Assembly (NCBI RefSeq): GCF_030581005.1
Contig: NZ_JAUQSX010000002.1
Coordinates: 62,001-126,000, forward strand
Reading direction: 5' to 3'
From: Hymenobacter mellowenesis
GTDB lineage: Bacteria > Bacteroidota > Bacteroidia > Cytophagales > Hymenobacteraceae
Length of the DNA stretch: 64,000 nucleotides
Below, one piece after another: positions 52,732 to 61,670 of the stretch; within the stretch, counting starts at the first letter, position 1; each line of letters begins with the position of its first letter. The translations under genes and the position numbers were made by a program. A model generated the notes under the pieces. It saw only the letters and a list, made by a program, of their open reading frames with translations. It was not told where the DNA came from and ran no database searches.

Positions 52732-52871
52732 GGCCGCAAGTTACCTTTGCAGAATAAGCCGCGGCCGGGTTGCCCCCCGGCGGCTGCTTTTTCGTACTAT
52801 CCGTGGCCGCGCCAGAAACCTCCGCCACCCACCTTTTCCGGCCGGCCCTTTCTTACTCAGTTGCTTCCCGC

Positions 52872-53972
52872 ATGTATCAAACCCTCACCGTAGTTGCCCT
52901 CACCCAAGAGACTTCCGATTCCGTCACCATTCACCTGGAGCGGCCCGACCGCCAGCCCATTGCCAGCCGCCCGGGCCAGTTTCTGACCCTGATTCTGCCC
53001 TGCGGCCCAGGCGGCAAAAAAGAGCGCCGCGCCTACTCGCTCAGCAGCACGCCGCAGGAAGCCCCCCGCCTGTCCGTGACGGTGAAGCGCGTGCCGGGCG
53101 GCCTGGTGAGCAACTACCTGCTTGATACCGTGCGCGTAGGCCAGCAGCTGGAGGTGATGGAGCCGCTCGGCAACTTCACGCTTAGCCCCAGCCCCAAAGC
53201 GGCGCGGTCGTTGGTGCTCATCGGGGCGGGCTCGGGCATCACGCCGCTCATGTCCATGCTCAAAGCCGTGGTGCAGGCCGAGCCCCAGAGCTACGTGCTG
53301 CTCATTTATGGCAACCGCAACGAGGAATCGGTGATTTTTCAAAAGCAGCTGGCTGAGCTCGAAGCTCGCTCTAACGGCCACCTGCAGGTGGAGCACGTGT
53401 ACAGCCAGCCCCTGCAGCCCGGCGGCCCGCACCGCCACACCGGCCGCCTGAACCGGACCATGCTGCTGCGCATTCTGGAGCAGCGCCACCAGTTTCCGGC
53501 CGAGCAGGCCGAGTATTTCCTCTGCGGCCCCGAAGGCCTGATGACCGAATCCCAGGCCGCTCTAGCCCTGCTGAACGTGCCCGAGGCCCGCGTGCGCCGC
53601 GAAAGCTTCGCCGCCAGCGCCGACAATGCCGAGCTGATGGCCGCCCAGCCCAACGGCCATGGCGACGTCTCGACCAACCCCGCCGACAATACCAAAACCA
53701 CGCGCCGCGTCACGCTGCAATACGAAGGCAGCGAGTACATCATCGAAGTGCCCGCCGGCCAGACCATCCTCGACACCGCCCTCGACCAGGAAATCGACCT
53801 CCCGTATTCGTGCCAGGCCGGCGTATGCACCGCCTGCCGCGGTAAGTGCCTCAGCGGCAAGGTGCATTTGGACGAGCGCGAAGGCCTCTCGGACTCCGAG
53901 CTGAAACAAGGCTACATCCTGACCTGCGTAGGCCACCCCATGACCGACGATGTGGTAATTGAGATTGGCTAG
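52872..53972 (+). CDS. PaaE-like ferredoxin-NAD(P)H oxidoreductase
   Basis: 366 aa with FAD, NAD(P) and C-terminal plant-type 2Fe-2S domains, the layout of phenylacetyl-CoA epoxidase reductase (PaaE). FAD motif RAYSLSS at 53-59, nucleotide motif GAGSGITP at 118-125, and cluster Cys314, 319, 322 and 352 (C-x4-C-x2-C-x29-C). The start at 52872 begins MYQTLTVVALTQET; longer starts add a non-conserved segment. No oxygenase component is nearby, so the electron acceptor is unknown; a fatty-acid desaturase or other oxygenase elsewhere is possible. Confidence 0.9.
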   Translation: MYQTLTVVALTQETSDSVTIHLERPDRQPIASRPGQFLTLILPCGPGGKKERRAYSLSSTPQEAPRLSVTVKRVPGGLVSNYLLDTVRVGQQLEVMEPLGNFTLSPSPKAARSLVLIGAGSGITPLMSMLKAVVQAEPQSYVLLIYGNRNEESVIFQKQLAELEARSNGHLQVEHVYSQPLQPGGPHRHTGRLNRTMLLRILEQRHQFPAEQAEYFLCGPEGLMTESQAALALLNVPEARVRRESFAASADNAELMAAQPNGHGDVSTNPADNTKTTRRVTLQYEGSEYIIEVPAGQTILDTALDQEIDLPYSCQAGVCTACRGKCLSGKVHLDEREGLSDSELKQGYILTCVGHPMTDDVVIEIG

Positions 53973-53993
53973 AAGGAATTTAAGCGCCTGCAA

Positions 53994-54116
53994 GAACGTC
54001 ACGCAGAAAAGGTGTCCTGCAGCGCGCAGCGAAGCATCTTTACCGCAGAAGTAATTCCTTCCGTTTGGATTGCGTTGCGCGGGCAAGATGCTTCGCTGCG
54101 CGCTGCAGGACGTTCT
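53994..54116. repeat. Family B palindrome, copy 5
   Basis: Inner arms GTCCTGCAGCGCGCAGCGAA and its complement, with GAACGTC-like outer ends; it lies in the 282-base gap between the PaaE-like gene and the M3 peptidase. Confidence 0.85.
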
Positions 54117-54254
54117 CACTTACCAGCTGGATGACGTTCTAACAAACGCATAATTTCCAACTCAAGAATCCGTCCGGCCCAGAGTTTGTCCCGTAAATCG
54201 TAGGTTGCGAGCCCGCGCCACCGTCGCACCTCATTCTACTAAAAAATATCCCCG

Positions 54255-55994
54255 ATGCTACTTGCTGAACCCACCGCCGAGTCGGCCACCGATACCAGCC
54301 GGCCCCCGCGGCACTACTTGCCCGAAGATTTTCTGGTGACCGATTGGGCGGCTATCGAGCCGTTTTTCCAGGAATTGCAGGACCGGCCGGTACACACCGC
54401 CGCCGAGCTGGAGCGCTGGCTCCTCGACCGCTCCGAGCTGGAATCCGTGCTGAGCGAAGACCTCGCCTGGCGCTACATCCGCATGACCTGTGACACCCAG
54501 GACCCCGCCCGGGCTGAGGCGTTTCAGTACTTCGTGAACGAAGTGGAGCCGCTGGTGGCTCCCTACGACCACGCCCTCAATGAAAAAATGCTGGCCTCGG
54601 AACACCTCGCCGGGCTGGATGAGCGGCGCTACGGCGTGTTTCTGCGCTCGGTGCGCCGCGCCTCGGAAATTTACCGGCCCGAAAACATTCCGCTGAAAAC
54701 CGACATCAGCACCAAGCAGCAGCAGTACGCGGCCACCGTGGGCGCCATGAACGTGACCCTCGACGGCCAGGAGCTGACCCTGCCCCAGGCCGCCGACCGC
54801 CTCAAAAACCCCGACCGCACCGTGCGCGAAACGGCTTGGCGCGCCATTCAGGCCCGCCGCCTGCAAGATGCCCAGCCGCTCGATGCCTTGTTCACGGAAC
54901 TCATCGGCCTGCGCAATCAGGTGGCCCTGAACGCCGGATTTGCCAACTTCCGCGACTACATGTTTGCCGCCCTGGGCCGGTTCGACTACACCCCGCAGGA
55001 CTGCTTTAATTTTCACGCCGCCATTCGCGAAACGGTGGTGCCGCTGATTGACAACTTCGACCTGGAGCGCCGCCAGGACCTGAACCTGCCCGCCCTGCGC
55101 CCCTGGGACCTCGACGTGGACCCCAGCGGCCAGCCGCCGTTGCGCCCCTTCGGCACCGGCGAGGAACTGCTGGAAAAAACCATTACCGTCTTCCAGAACC
55201 TCGACAGCTACCTCGGCGACTGCCTGCGCACCATGCGCCAGATGGGCCACCTCGACTTGGAAAGCCGGAAAGGCAAAGCCCCTGGCGGCTACAACTACCC
55301 GCTGGACGAAACCGGCGTGCCCTTCATCTTCATGAACGCCACCAGCTCGCTGCGCGACGTGGTGACCATGTTGCACGAAGGCGGCCATGCCGTGCACAGC
55401 TTCCTCACCCGCGGCCTGCCGCTGGGCGCCGACAAGCACCCGCCGTCCGAAGTGGCCGAGCTGGCCTCGATGAGCATGGAATTGATGAGCATGGACCAGT
55501 GGCACGTCTTCTTCCCCGACGCCGACGACCTGCGCCGGGCCAAGAAAACCCACCTCGAAAGCGTACTCGAAACCTTCCCCTGGGTGGCCACCATCGACAA
55601 GTTTCAGCACTGGGTATACGAGCATCCCACCCACACTGAAGCCGAGCGCCACGCCCGCTGGGTGCAGACGTTCGACGAGTTCAACCAGCGCACCGTGGAC
55701 TGGACCGGCCTCGAAACCTTCAAGCCCTACCTCTGGCAGAAGCAGTTGCACCTCTACGAAGTGCCCTTCTACTACATCGAATACGCTATGGCCCAACTCG
55801 GCGCCATTGCCGTGTGGCGCAATTTCCGGAAGAATCCGGCCGAAGGCCTGGCCGCTTACAAGCGGGCCCTGGCCCTGGGCTACACCGCGCCCATCGGCCA
55901 GATTTACGCCGCCGCCGGCATCCGCTTCGACTTCAGCACCGAGTACCTGCGCACCCTGGCCGACTTCGTGCGCGAGGAAATGGAGGCGCTGTAA
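54255..55994 (+). CDS. M3-family oligoendopeptidase (PepF-like)
   Basis: 579 aa cytoplasmic zinc peptidase that degrades short peptides. The zinc motif HEGGH is at 374-378 (MLHEGGHAVHSFL), and the third ligand Glu lies in SEVAELASMSMELMS about 25 residues on. The pre-catalytic PLDETGVPFIFMNATSS and the C-terminal FYYIEYAMAQLGAIAVW blocks are typical. Length and the absence of a signal peptide fit the oligoendopeptidase F group. Downstream is a bidirectional terminator. Confidence 0.93.
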   Translation: MLLAEPTAESATDTSRPPRHYLPEDFLVTDWAAIEPFFQELQDRPVHTAAELERWLLDRSELESVLSEDLAWRYIRMTCDTQDPARAEAFQYFVNEVEPLVAPYDHALNEKMLASEHLAGLDERRYGVFLRSVRRASEIYRPENIPLKTDISTKQQQYAATVGAMNVTLDGQELTLPQAADRLKNPDRTVRETAWRAIQARRLQDAQPLDALFTELIGLRNQVALNAGFANFRDYMFAALGRFDYTPQDCFNFHAAIRETVVPLIDNFDLERRQDLNLPALRPWDLDVDPSGQPPLRPFGTGEELLEKTITVFQNLDSYLGDCLRTMRQMGHLDLESRKGKAPGGYNYPLDETGVPFIFMNATSSLRDVVTMLHEGGHAVHSFLTRGLPLGADKHPPSEVAELASMSMELMSMDQWHVFFPDADDLRRAKKTHLESVLETFPWVATIDKFQHWVYEHPTHTEAERHARWVQTFDEFNQRTVDWTGLETFKPYLWQKQLHLYEVPFYYIEYAMAQLGAIAVWRNFRKNPAEGLAAYKRALALGYTAPIGQIYAAAGIRFDFSTEYLRTLADFVREEMEAL

Positions 55995-56032
55995 AGCGGT
56001 TTGCACTCAGCATGGCGTGGCATAAAAAGCAA

Positions 56033-56060
56033 GTCATGCTGAGCGTAGCTGAAGCATGAC
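56033..56060. repeat. Family B palindrome, short form
   Basis: GTCATGC...GCATGAC with inner AGCGTAGCTG, just after the M3 peptidase gene. Confidence 0.7.
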
Positions 56061-56081
56061 CGTCAAGCTTTGAATGAACGC

Positions 56082-56119
56082 AAAAAAGGCGGCCGGCATA
56101 ATTGCCGGCCGCCTTTTTT
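56082..56119. terminator. Bidirectional rho-independent terminator
   Basis: Perfect 17-base stem AAAAAAGGCGGCCGGCA / TGCCGGCCGCCTTTTTT with a 4-base loop, between the M3 gene (+) and the small lipoprotein gene (-). Confidence 0.93.
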
Positions 56120-56136
56120 ATCAATAATCCACTCGC

Positions 56137-56307
56137 TTACGAAGCGCCGCCGGGCTTGGTGGTCGACGTGGTAGTGGTGTTTTTGTCGCACTCTCTTTTA
56201 TGCTTCGGGCACGGGTCGCAGTCTTTGCTGCCGCAGGAAGCGAGGGTGAGGCTGGTGAGCAACAAAGCCGGCAGCAGGCGCCGGCCGAGCGTAGACGTGA
56301 AATGCAT
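56137..56307 (-). CDS. Small Cys-rich lipoprotein
   Basis: 56 aa. The start ATGCAT at 56307 gives MHFTSTLGRRLLPALLLTSL and a lipobox LASC (Cys25 is the lipidated residue). The mature part is only 32 residues: CGSKDCDPCPKHKREC (Cys at 25, 30, 33, 40), then a Thr-rich tail TTTTSTTKPGG. The Cys spacing could hold a metal or disulfides. I know no family for it. The gene stands between a strong terminator and another lipoprotein gene on the same strand. Confidence 0.75.
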   Translation of the reverse strand: MHFTSTLGRRLLPALLLTSLTLASCGSKDCDPCPKHKRECDKNTTTTSTTKPGGAS

Positions 56308-56399
56308 GGCGAATATGTTAAAAGGTGAGTGTTAAGTGGCTGAAATATACGCAATGGTTGCGTTGTTCGGGCACCACCCAGCTAACAATTCGGGCCGGC

Positions 56400-57020
56400 C
56401 TACTGCGCGCCAATCGTAAAATAGGGCAGCGGCTTGAGCGTAGCGTATTTGCCGCCCAGCGACTGCAGTTCCGTTTGGTGCAGCTTGAGGTAGTCGTTGT
56501 ACTGGTGCACGGCGTTGTCGTATTGCACCCGGAAAGCCACCACGCCCGCGTCGAGCTGTTGAATGCCTTCCACGAAGTTGCGGGCGTTTTCGGAGGGGGC
56601 CTGGCCGTTGGGGGCGGCCACCGGGTATACGGCCTGCAGCAGCGAATCCTGGGCGGTGTCGTACTGGTCAATCAGGTCGGAGCTGGCCATCGTCTGCTGG
56701 TTGTAGCGACGGATTTTGAGGCGGGTGTTGGCCCGGTCGAGGGCCTGGAGCTGGGCCGCATTGGCGCCGGGCTGGGTTTTCAATTCGCGCAACAGCAGGC
56801 GCGTCACGCCAATCTTCTGGTCGTCGCTCTCGGTCATGTTGCGCCATTTCACATTCACCGAATCCTGGAGAATATCGAATTGGGCCTTCACTGCCGCCGC
56901 CGAGGCGGGGTTGAGGGAGGCGTTTTTGGAACCGTCGCGCTTGCACGAAGCAGCGCAGGCCGCGAGCAGCAGCAGGGCTACAACCAACGATTTGATGGGC
57001 GAGAGGAGGGTTTTTGCCAT
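56400..57020 (-). CDS. Helical lipoprotein of unknown function
   Basis: 206 aa from the Met at 57020: MAKTLLSPIKSLVVALLLLA with lipobox LAAC (Cys22). The mature protein is helical and polar, with heptad-like segments (VKAQFDILQDSVNVKWRNMT, RLLLRELKTQ, NAVHQYNDYLKLHQTELQSL). The fold could resemble LemA-like helical bundles, but I see no diagnostic motif. It lies just upstream of the small Cys-rich lipoprotein on the same strand (92 bases between), perhaps as one unit. Confidence 0.85.
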   Translation of the reverse strand: MAKTLLSPIKSLVVALLLLAACAASCKRDGSKNASLNPASAAAVKAQFDILQDSVNVKWRNMTESDDQKIGVTRLLLRELKTQPGANAAQLQALDRANTRLKIRRYNQQTMASSDLIDQYDTAQDSLLQAVYPVAAPNGQAPSENARNFVEGIQQLDAGVVAFRVQYDNAVHQYNDYLKLHQTELQSLGGKYATLKPLPYFTIGAQ

Positions 57021-57203
57021 GAATAGTAAAGAAGATGGGCCAAGCGCGGAAACGAACAAAACTACGTTGCCGGTGCCGGCCGGCCCTCAAAAAAAAGTTG
57101 GGTAAACCACGAATGCCCTTCAACGGCAAGTTCAACGGCAAGTGCCCCCGGCTATTGTACGGGTCGGGCACCGCTACGCCAGACGATTGGGCGCGCTGGC
57201 CGC

Positions 57204-57785
57204 CTACACCAGGCCGCTCAGGAGCTGCTCGGCCAGGCGGTGGGCTATTTCGTCGGGGCTGAGCTTGCCCTCGGGCCGGTACCAGTTGGGCAGCCAATTG
57301 AGGCTGGCCAGCAGGGTGAGGGCGGCAAAGGCCGGGTCGGGGGTGTGCAGCTCGCCAGCGGCCACGCCCCGCGCAATCAGCGCCCGGAAGGCGCCCTCGT
57401 ACCGGTCGCGCAGGGCCAGAAACTCGCTGCGGGCCGGCTCGCTCAGGTGCCGCCACTCGTGCAGGAAAACGGCCGAGGCCGCGCTGTCGTGCGTCAGCAC
57501 CCGCACGTGGGCCACAATGGCCTGGCGCAGCTGCGCGGCCACGGGCGCGGCCTCCTGCGTGGCCGCCGCAAAGCCGGCGAAGAAGCTGTCGGCCAGCCCG
57601 AAGCACACGCGGTGCAGGATTTCCTCCTTCGATTTGATGTGCGAATAGAGGCTGCCGGCCTCCAGTCCCAGCGCCGTGGCCAGCTCGCGCATGCTGGTGG
57701 CGGCAAAGCCCCGGGCCCGGAACAAGGCCGTGGCGGTGCGGTCAATCTGGGCTTTGCGGGGGCGGAGGGGGGCGGTGGTCGACAT
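57204..57785 (-). CDS. TetR-family transcriptional regulator
   Basis: 193 aa from the Met at 57785. The N-terminal helix-turn-helix is clear: RTATALFRARGFAATSMREL, then LGLEAGSLYSHIKSKEEIL (about 15-55). The C-terminal ligand domain has ESH-type helices (AVFLHEWRHLSEPARSEFLAL) as in TetR_C regulators of fatty-acid or acyl-CoA genes. The divergent neighbour is a T9SS cargo gene and the target is unknown. Confidence 0.92.
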   Translation of the reverse strand: MSTTAPLRPRKAQIDRTATALFRARGFAATSMRELATALGLEAGSLYSHIKSKEEILHRVCFGLADSFFAGFAAATQEAAPVAAQLRQAIVAHVRVLTHDSAASAVFLHEWRHLSEPARSEFLALRDRYEGAFRALIARGVAAGELHTPDPAFAALTLLASLNWLPNWYRPEGKLSPDEIAHRLAEQLLSGLV

Positions 57786-57936
57786 AGGCGGAAGGGTAAA
57801 GATAAGCCGGCTAACGCCCGTTAGCAAACGGCTGCGCGACCGGGCCGGTGCCCCCACCGCGCCCCAACGGGCCGGGCCGAAGTTTATGGCAAGGTTAAAT
57901 CCGGCGGGCTTCATCAACTATCCTGAAGCTAAGCCG

Positions 57937-57944
57937 TATCTTTG
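57937..57944 (+). promoter_or_regulatory. Promoter -7 box (TATCTTTG)
   Basis: Exact TAnnTTTG 33 bases before the start of the 389-aa T9SS protein; no good -33 TTTG element at the usual distance. Confidence 0.5.
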
Positions 57945-57977
57945 CCGTTGCACTGTCCTTTTTAACCCACTTTTATT

Positions 57978-59147
57978 ATGAACAAGCATTACTTAGTGTT
58001 GTCGGCGGCCCTGTTGCTGTCGGGAGCCGCTCATGCCCAGGGCACCGAGCTTTTTTTCTCTGAATACGACGAAGGCGCTCACCAGAACGGTGTTAGTTAC
58101 GGTGGTGCCACCACCTCCACGGGCAGCGAGCGGGCCATTGAGATTTACAACCCCACCACCAGCACCGTTAGCCTCAACGCATACTCGGTGCGCCGCTACG
58201 CCAACGGCAGCGCCACGCCCACCGAAGAAGAGCGTTTGGTGAAGGGCTTTGGCACGGCCAACACGAACCAGCCCAACACGATGAACACGCGCACCACCTT
58301 CGTGCTGGCCAGCGGCGAGGCCACGCTGCCCGTGATTCGCAACGCGGCCAACCAGTTCAGCGTGGGCCACGCGCCCGTGTCGGGCCCCACGGTTATCATC
58401 GGCGGCGGCACGGTTTATTTCAACGGCAACGACGCCATGGCCCTAGTGCGCTACCCCAGCGGCACGGCCGGCGTGGGCAACGGAATTATCGTCGACCTCA
58501 TCGGCGTGATAGGCCAGCTGCCGCAGGACTTCACCGGTGCCGCTACCACCTCTTCGGGCAACTGGCGCGGTACCAACCCGCTCGACTCTCCTTACCCGGG
58601 CACTACCTATATTCCGAACGTGGTATCGGAAAACCAGTCGCTGACGCGCCGGGCTTCGGTATCGAGGGGGGTACAGAGTACCGTTCCTACGGTTTACACC
58701 GTCACGCCTCCTTCCACCTCTTACAATTATTCGAGCGGCTACAACATTGCCGATGAGTGGGTGACTTACAGCTACTCGCAGCCGCCCGGGGGCGTTGCCA
58801 ACCCCGGTGGCCAGCTCTACGACCAACTGGGCCAGCACAACGATTACGCCGGCCCCTACGGTACGTACCAGACCACGATTTCGGGCACGCTGGAGAAATT
58901 CAACGCCAACATCAGCATATACCCCAACCCGGCCCACGGCACCGCCACGGTCGAGATTAAGGATGCCAAAGTGGGCAGCATCACGGTGATGAACAACCTC
59001 GGCCAGCGCATCGGCGCCCAGGCCAAAGGAGCCGGCCAGGAAAAGCTCACGCTTGACGTTTCGAGCCTGAAGCCCGGCCTGTACTTCGTGCAGATTTGGA
59101 GCGCCGACGGCCAGACCAAAATTTACAAAGAGCTGGTGGTGCAATAA
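57978..59147 (+). CDS. Lamin-tail-domain-like secreted protein, T9SS cargo
   Basis: 389 aa. Signal peptide ending AHA|Q at 20. The N-terminal part (about 22-200) starts ELFFSEYDEGAHQNGVSYGG and has ERAIEIYNPTTSTVSLNAYS, like lamin-tail domains, with DLIGVIG further on. The middle is Thr/Ser/Tyr-rich. The end (about 313-389: ISIYPNPAHGTATVEI, SLKPGLYFVQIWSADG) is a type A T9SS sorting domain. It is the third T9SS cargo in the window. Such proteins are often nuclease-associated or adhesive, but here only the tail and the domain can be stated. Confidence 0.85.
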   Translation: MNKHYLVLSAALLLSGAAHAQGTELFFSEYDEGAHQNGVSYGGATTSTGSERAIEIYNPTTSTVSLNAYSVRRYANGSATPTEEERLVKGFGTANTNQPNTMNTRTTFVLASGEATLPVIRNAANQFSVGHAPVSGPTVIIGGGTVYFNGNDAMALVRYPSGTAGVGNGIIVDLIGVIGQLPQDFTGAATTSSGNWRGTNPLDSPYPGTTYIPNVVSENQSLTRRASVSRGVQSTVPTVYTVTPPSTSYNYSSGYNIADEWVTYSYSQPPGGVANPGGQLYDQLGQHNDYAGPYGTYQTTISGTLEKFNANISIYPNPAHGTATVEIKDAKVGSITVMNNLGQRIGAQAKGAGQEKLTLDVSSLKPGLYFVQIWSADGQTKIYKELVVQ

Positions 59148-59167
59148 CCCGCCCCGGTTTCGAGCTG

Positions 59168-59199
59168 AAAAAGGAGAGAAGCAATTCTCTCCTTTTTTT
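59168..59199 (+). terminator. Rho-independent terminator
   Basis: Perfect 13-base stem AAAAAGGAGAGAA / TTCTCTCCTTTTT, loop GCAA, T tract of seven, 20 bases after the 389-aa gene. Confidence 0.93.
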
Positions 59200-59219
59200 G
59201 TGGGCGTACTTTTGTGTTT

Positions 59220-59310
59220 TGGTTGTCAGTTGCCCGTTGTTAGTTGTCAGGTTCTTTAGCCGATTACACGACTCAACGCGGACAACTGACAACGAGCAAT
59301 TGATAACTAA
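59220..59310. repeat. Family D palindrome, copy 2
   Basis: Left arm of GTTGTCAGTTG / GTTAGTTGTCAG units, right arm GACAACTGACAAC and AATTGATAAC; ends 4 bases before the thiL start. Related to the copy overlapping the xylB end. Confidence 0.8.
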
Positions 59311-59314
59311 AACC

Positions 59315-60343
59315 ATGTCCGAACTCACGCCCCTCAACGCCATCGGCGAATTTGCCCTCATCAACCGTCTGCAGGCCGGCCTCACATTGCGTCAGCCCGG
59401 CTCGGTGCTGGGTATTGGCGACGACGCGGCCATCATCCGGCCCACGGCCGGTACCGAGCTGGTGATGACCACCGACTTACTGGTTGAAGGCATTCATTTC
59501 GACCTCTCGTTCTGCCCCTTGCGGCATTTGGGCTACAAGGCCGTGGCCGTAAACGTGTCGGACGTGGCGGCCATGAATGCGCTGCCCACGCAGCTGGTGG
59601 TGGCCCTCTCGGTGGGACCGCGCTTCACGGTGGAAGCCGTAGAGGAGCTGTACGCCGGCCTGCGCCTGGCCTGCGAGGCTTATAACGTGGATTTGGTAGG
59701 CGGTGACACTACGGCCAGCCGCGGCGGCCTCACCCTGGCCATCACGGTGCTGGGCGAGGCGCCCACTGGCAAGGCCGTGCGGCGCAGCGGCGGCAAACCC
59801 ACCGATTTGCTGTGCGTGAGCGGCGACCTGGGCGGCGCTTTTTTGGGCCTGCAGGTGCTGGAACGCGAGAAGCAGGCCTTTATGGCCGACCCCGAAACCC
59901 AGCCCGAGCTGGCCAACTACGAGTACGTGGTGCAGCGCCAGCTCCGTCCCGAGGCCCGGCTCGACATCGTGCACGAGTTGCGGGAGCTGGGCGTGCACCC
60001 CACGAGCATGATTGACGTGTCGGACGGGCTGGCCTCCGAGGTACTGCACCTGTGCGCGGCCAGCGGCACGGGCGCGCGGGTGTTCAGCGAATTCCTGCCC
60101 CTGGCCAACCCCACGCTGGAGGCCGCGGCCGAGTTCAATCTCGACCCCATCACCTGCGCCCTCAACGGCGGCGAGGACTACGAGCTGCTGTTCACGGTTC
60201 CCGTCACGGACCACGAGAAAATCAAAAACCACCCCGACATTACCATCCTCGGCCACCTCACGGGCAAGGAGGAAGGGACCAATCTGATTACCAAAGCCGG
60301 CCAGCCGGTGCCGCTGAAAGCCCAGGGCTGGACAAGCTTCTAG
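59315..60343 (+). CDS. thiL: Thiamine-monophosphate kinase
   Basis: 342 aa ATP-dependent kinase that makes thiamine diphosphate. Signature blocks: GIGDDAAII (33-41), TTDLLVEGIHFDL (52-64), VNVSDVAAMNALP (79-91) and VGGDTTASRGG. The start at 59315 fits the family N-terminus MSELTPLNAIGEFALI; the longer open frame upstream passes through the palindrome. No other thi gene is adjacent. Confidence 0.96.
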   Translation: MSELTPLNAIGEFALINRLQAGLTLRQPGSVLGIGDDAAIIRPTAGTELVMTTDLLVEGIHFDLSFCPLRHLGYKAVAVNVSDVAAMNALPTQLVVALSVGPRFTVEAVEELYAGLRLACEAYNVDLVGGDTTASRGGLTLAITVLGEAPTGKAVRRSGGKPTDLLCVSGDLGGAFLGLQVLEREKQAFMADPETQPELANYEYVVQRQLRPEARLDIVHELRELGVHPTSMIDVSDGLASEVLHLCAASGTGARVFSEFLPLANPTLEAAAEFNLDPITCALNGGEDYELLFTVPVTDHEKIKNHPDITILGHLTGKEEGTNLITKAGQPVPLKAQGWTSF

Positions 60344-60485
60344 GCCGTTTTCTATATAGAATTCCAACCTTGTGGTAAGCCCGTCCGTTAGGGGACGCAG
60401 AATGGCCCGGGCCGGGAATGGCACGCTAATTGTCTTTCTCACTTTATTCGGGCGTATTTCTCTTCCATTTTAGCCTTGTAAAGCC

Positions 60486-60992
60486 ATGAAAAAGCTTCCG
60501 TATTTTCTGACCCTGATTATCCTTATCAGCACCGTATTCGGCTCGGCTCCGGCCAAGGCCCAGTGGAGCCCGCAGGCTAAAGGCGCCGTGATTGGCGGCC
60601 TGGGCGGTGCCGCCGCCGGTGCCCTCATCAACAAGCGCAACCGGGCCGTGGGCGGCGTGGTGGGCGGCGTGGCCGGTGGTGCCATCGGCTACGGGGTGGG
60701 CAAACACATCGACAACAAGAAGAAGCAACGCGCCGCTGCCCAGCAACGCGCCGTAGCAGCCCGCGAAGCCGCCTACCGCCGCGAGCTGGCCCTGGCCCGC
60801 AACCGCCAGACCACGGTGACGACGAGCACCCAGCCCACGGCCGTGCCCGTGAACAGCCTCACGGCTTCGACGGCGGCCATGCCGGGCGCTATGGCCCAGC
60901 CGGGCGTGTCGAATACCTACCTCGCTAACCCGCACTACGGCGACGCTTCGAAGCCGTATTCGACGGAAGAAGTTCGTCGGAAAAGCTGGTAA
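60486..60992 (+). CDS. Glycine-zipper secreted or outer-membrane protein
   Basis: 168 aa. Signal peptide ending AKA|Q at 24. Residues 32-72 are a glycine zipper (GAVIGGLGGAAAGALINK, then GGVVGGVAGGAIGYGVGKHI), of the YMGG/SmpA-like kind that packs two helices in a membrane. It is followed by a basic Lys/Arg/Gln-rich helix (KKKQRAAAQQRAVAAREAA) and a flexible tail. The function is unknown. A hairpin terminator follows the gene. Confidence 0.85.
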   Translation: MKKLPYFLTLIILISTVFGSAPAKAQWSPQAKGAVIGGLGGAAAGALINKRNRAVGGVVGGVAGGAIGYGVGKHIDNKKKQRAAAQQRAVAAREAAYRRELALARNRQTTVTTSTQPTAVPVNSLTASTAAMPGAMAQPGVSNTYLANPHYGDASKPYSTEEVRRKSW

Positions 60993-61011
60993 GCCCGAAA
61001 TCGAGTTAACG

Positions 61012-61043
61012 ACAAACCCCGGGCGCCTGCGCCTGGGGTTTGT
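61012..61043 (+). terminator. Hairpin terminator
   Basis: Stem ACAAACCCCGGGCGC / GCGCCTGGGGTTTGT with one mismatch and a 2-base nominal loop, followed by TCCTTTT, after the glycine-zipper gene. Confidence 0.75.
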
Positions 61044-61104
61044 TCCTTTTAGCCCGTGGGTGATGCTGCCCACCACCTTTCTTTTCAACCAACACCCTGG
61101 ATTT

Positions 61105-61560
61105 ATGAAATCCCTCCTTTGCAGCTTGTTTGTGGCCGTCGCGCTGAGTTCCTGCTCGAAAGCCGGCGATGCCGTCAACGTTCAAACCCTCGACCAGGAC
61201 TTTATCAGCGCCTGGAACAGCCGCGACTCCGGCAAAATCACCGGCATGATGGCCGACGACGTGGCTTTCGTGCAGGGCAATGCCCACTGGAAGGGCAAAG
61301 ACGAAGTGAGCCAGAAGTGGGTGAGCGCCACGCTGCCCACCATCAGCAACCTAAAAACCAGCGTGAGCAGCAGCAACGTGGACGCCAACACGGCCTACGA
61401 AGCCGGCACCTTCTCCGTCGACGTGGCCCCGGCCGCGCCTGGCGAGCCTGCCGGATTTGGCGAGGGCAACTACATTTTCCTCTGGAAGAAAGCTGCGGAT
61501 AACACCTGGAAGCTGAGCTACGCGCAGTTGGAAGATTTGCCGGTGCAACGCCGTAATTAA
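61105..61560 (+). CDS. NTF2/SnoaL-like lipoprotein
   Basis: 151 aa from the Met at 61105: MKSLLCSLFVAVALSSCSKA with lipobox LSSC (Cys17). The mature part has the cone-like fold pattern of SnoaL/DUF4440 proteins: LDQDFISAWNSRDSGKITGMMADDVAFVQGN, GKDEVSQKWV, and a last strand TWKLSYAQLEDLP. Most such lipoproteins have no known substrate, and no catalytic role can be read here. It is preceded by a terminator, so it has its own promoter. Confidence 0.85.
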   Translation: MKSLLCSLFVAVALSSCSKAGDAVNVQTLDQDFISAWNSRDSGKITGMMADDVAFVQGNAHWKGKDEVSQKWVSATLPTISNLKTSVSSSNVDANTAYEAGTFSVDVAPAAPGEPAGFGEGNYIFLWKKAADNTWKLSYAQLEDLPVQRRN

Positions 61561-61610
61561 GCCGGAAGGACGAGTGTGAGTTCGCCACTGCTGTGTCAGT
61601 AGCAACCTGT

Positions 61611-61670
61611 AGCCCCAACGAGTGCTCCAAGACCTTCACCAGCGTCGGGGGTGTTCGTTGGGGCTTTGTT
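61611..61670 (+). terminator. Candidate terminator with long loop
   Basis: AGCCCCAACGA (61611-61621) pairs with TCGTTGGGGCT (61655-61665) over a 33-base loop and is followed by TTGTTTGT. It lies after the NTF2-like lipoprotein gene. Confidence 0.6.

Noticed and set aside
54140..54250. Possible tRNA in the gap before the M3 gene
   Set aside because: GTAGGTTGCGAGCCCGC resembles a T-arm at first sight, but no matching acceptor or anticodon stem could be drawn.
54258..56006. 582-codon frame antisense to the M3 peptidase
   Set aside because: Mirror of the codon structure of the sense gene, whose zinc motif and length are complete.
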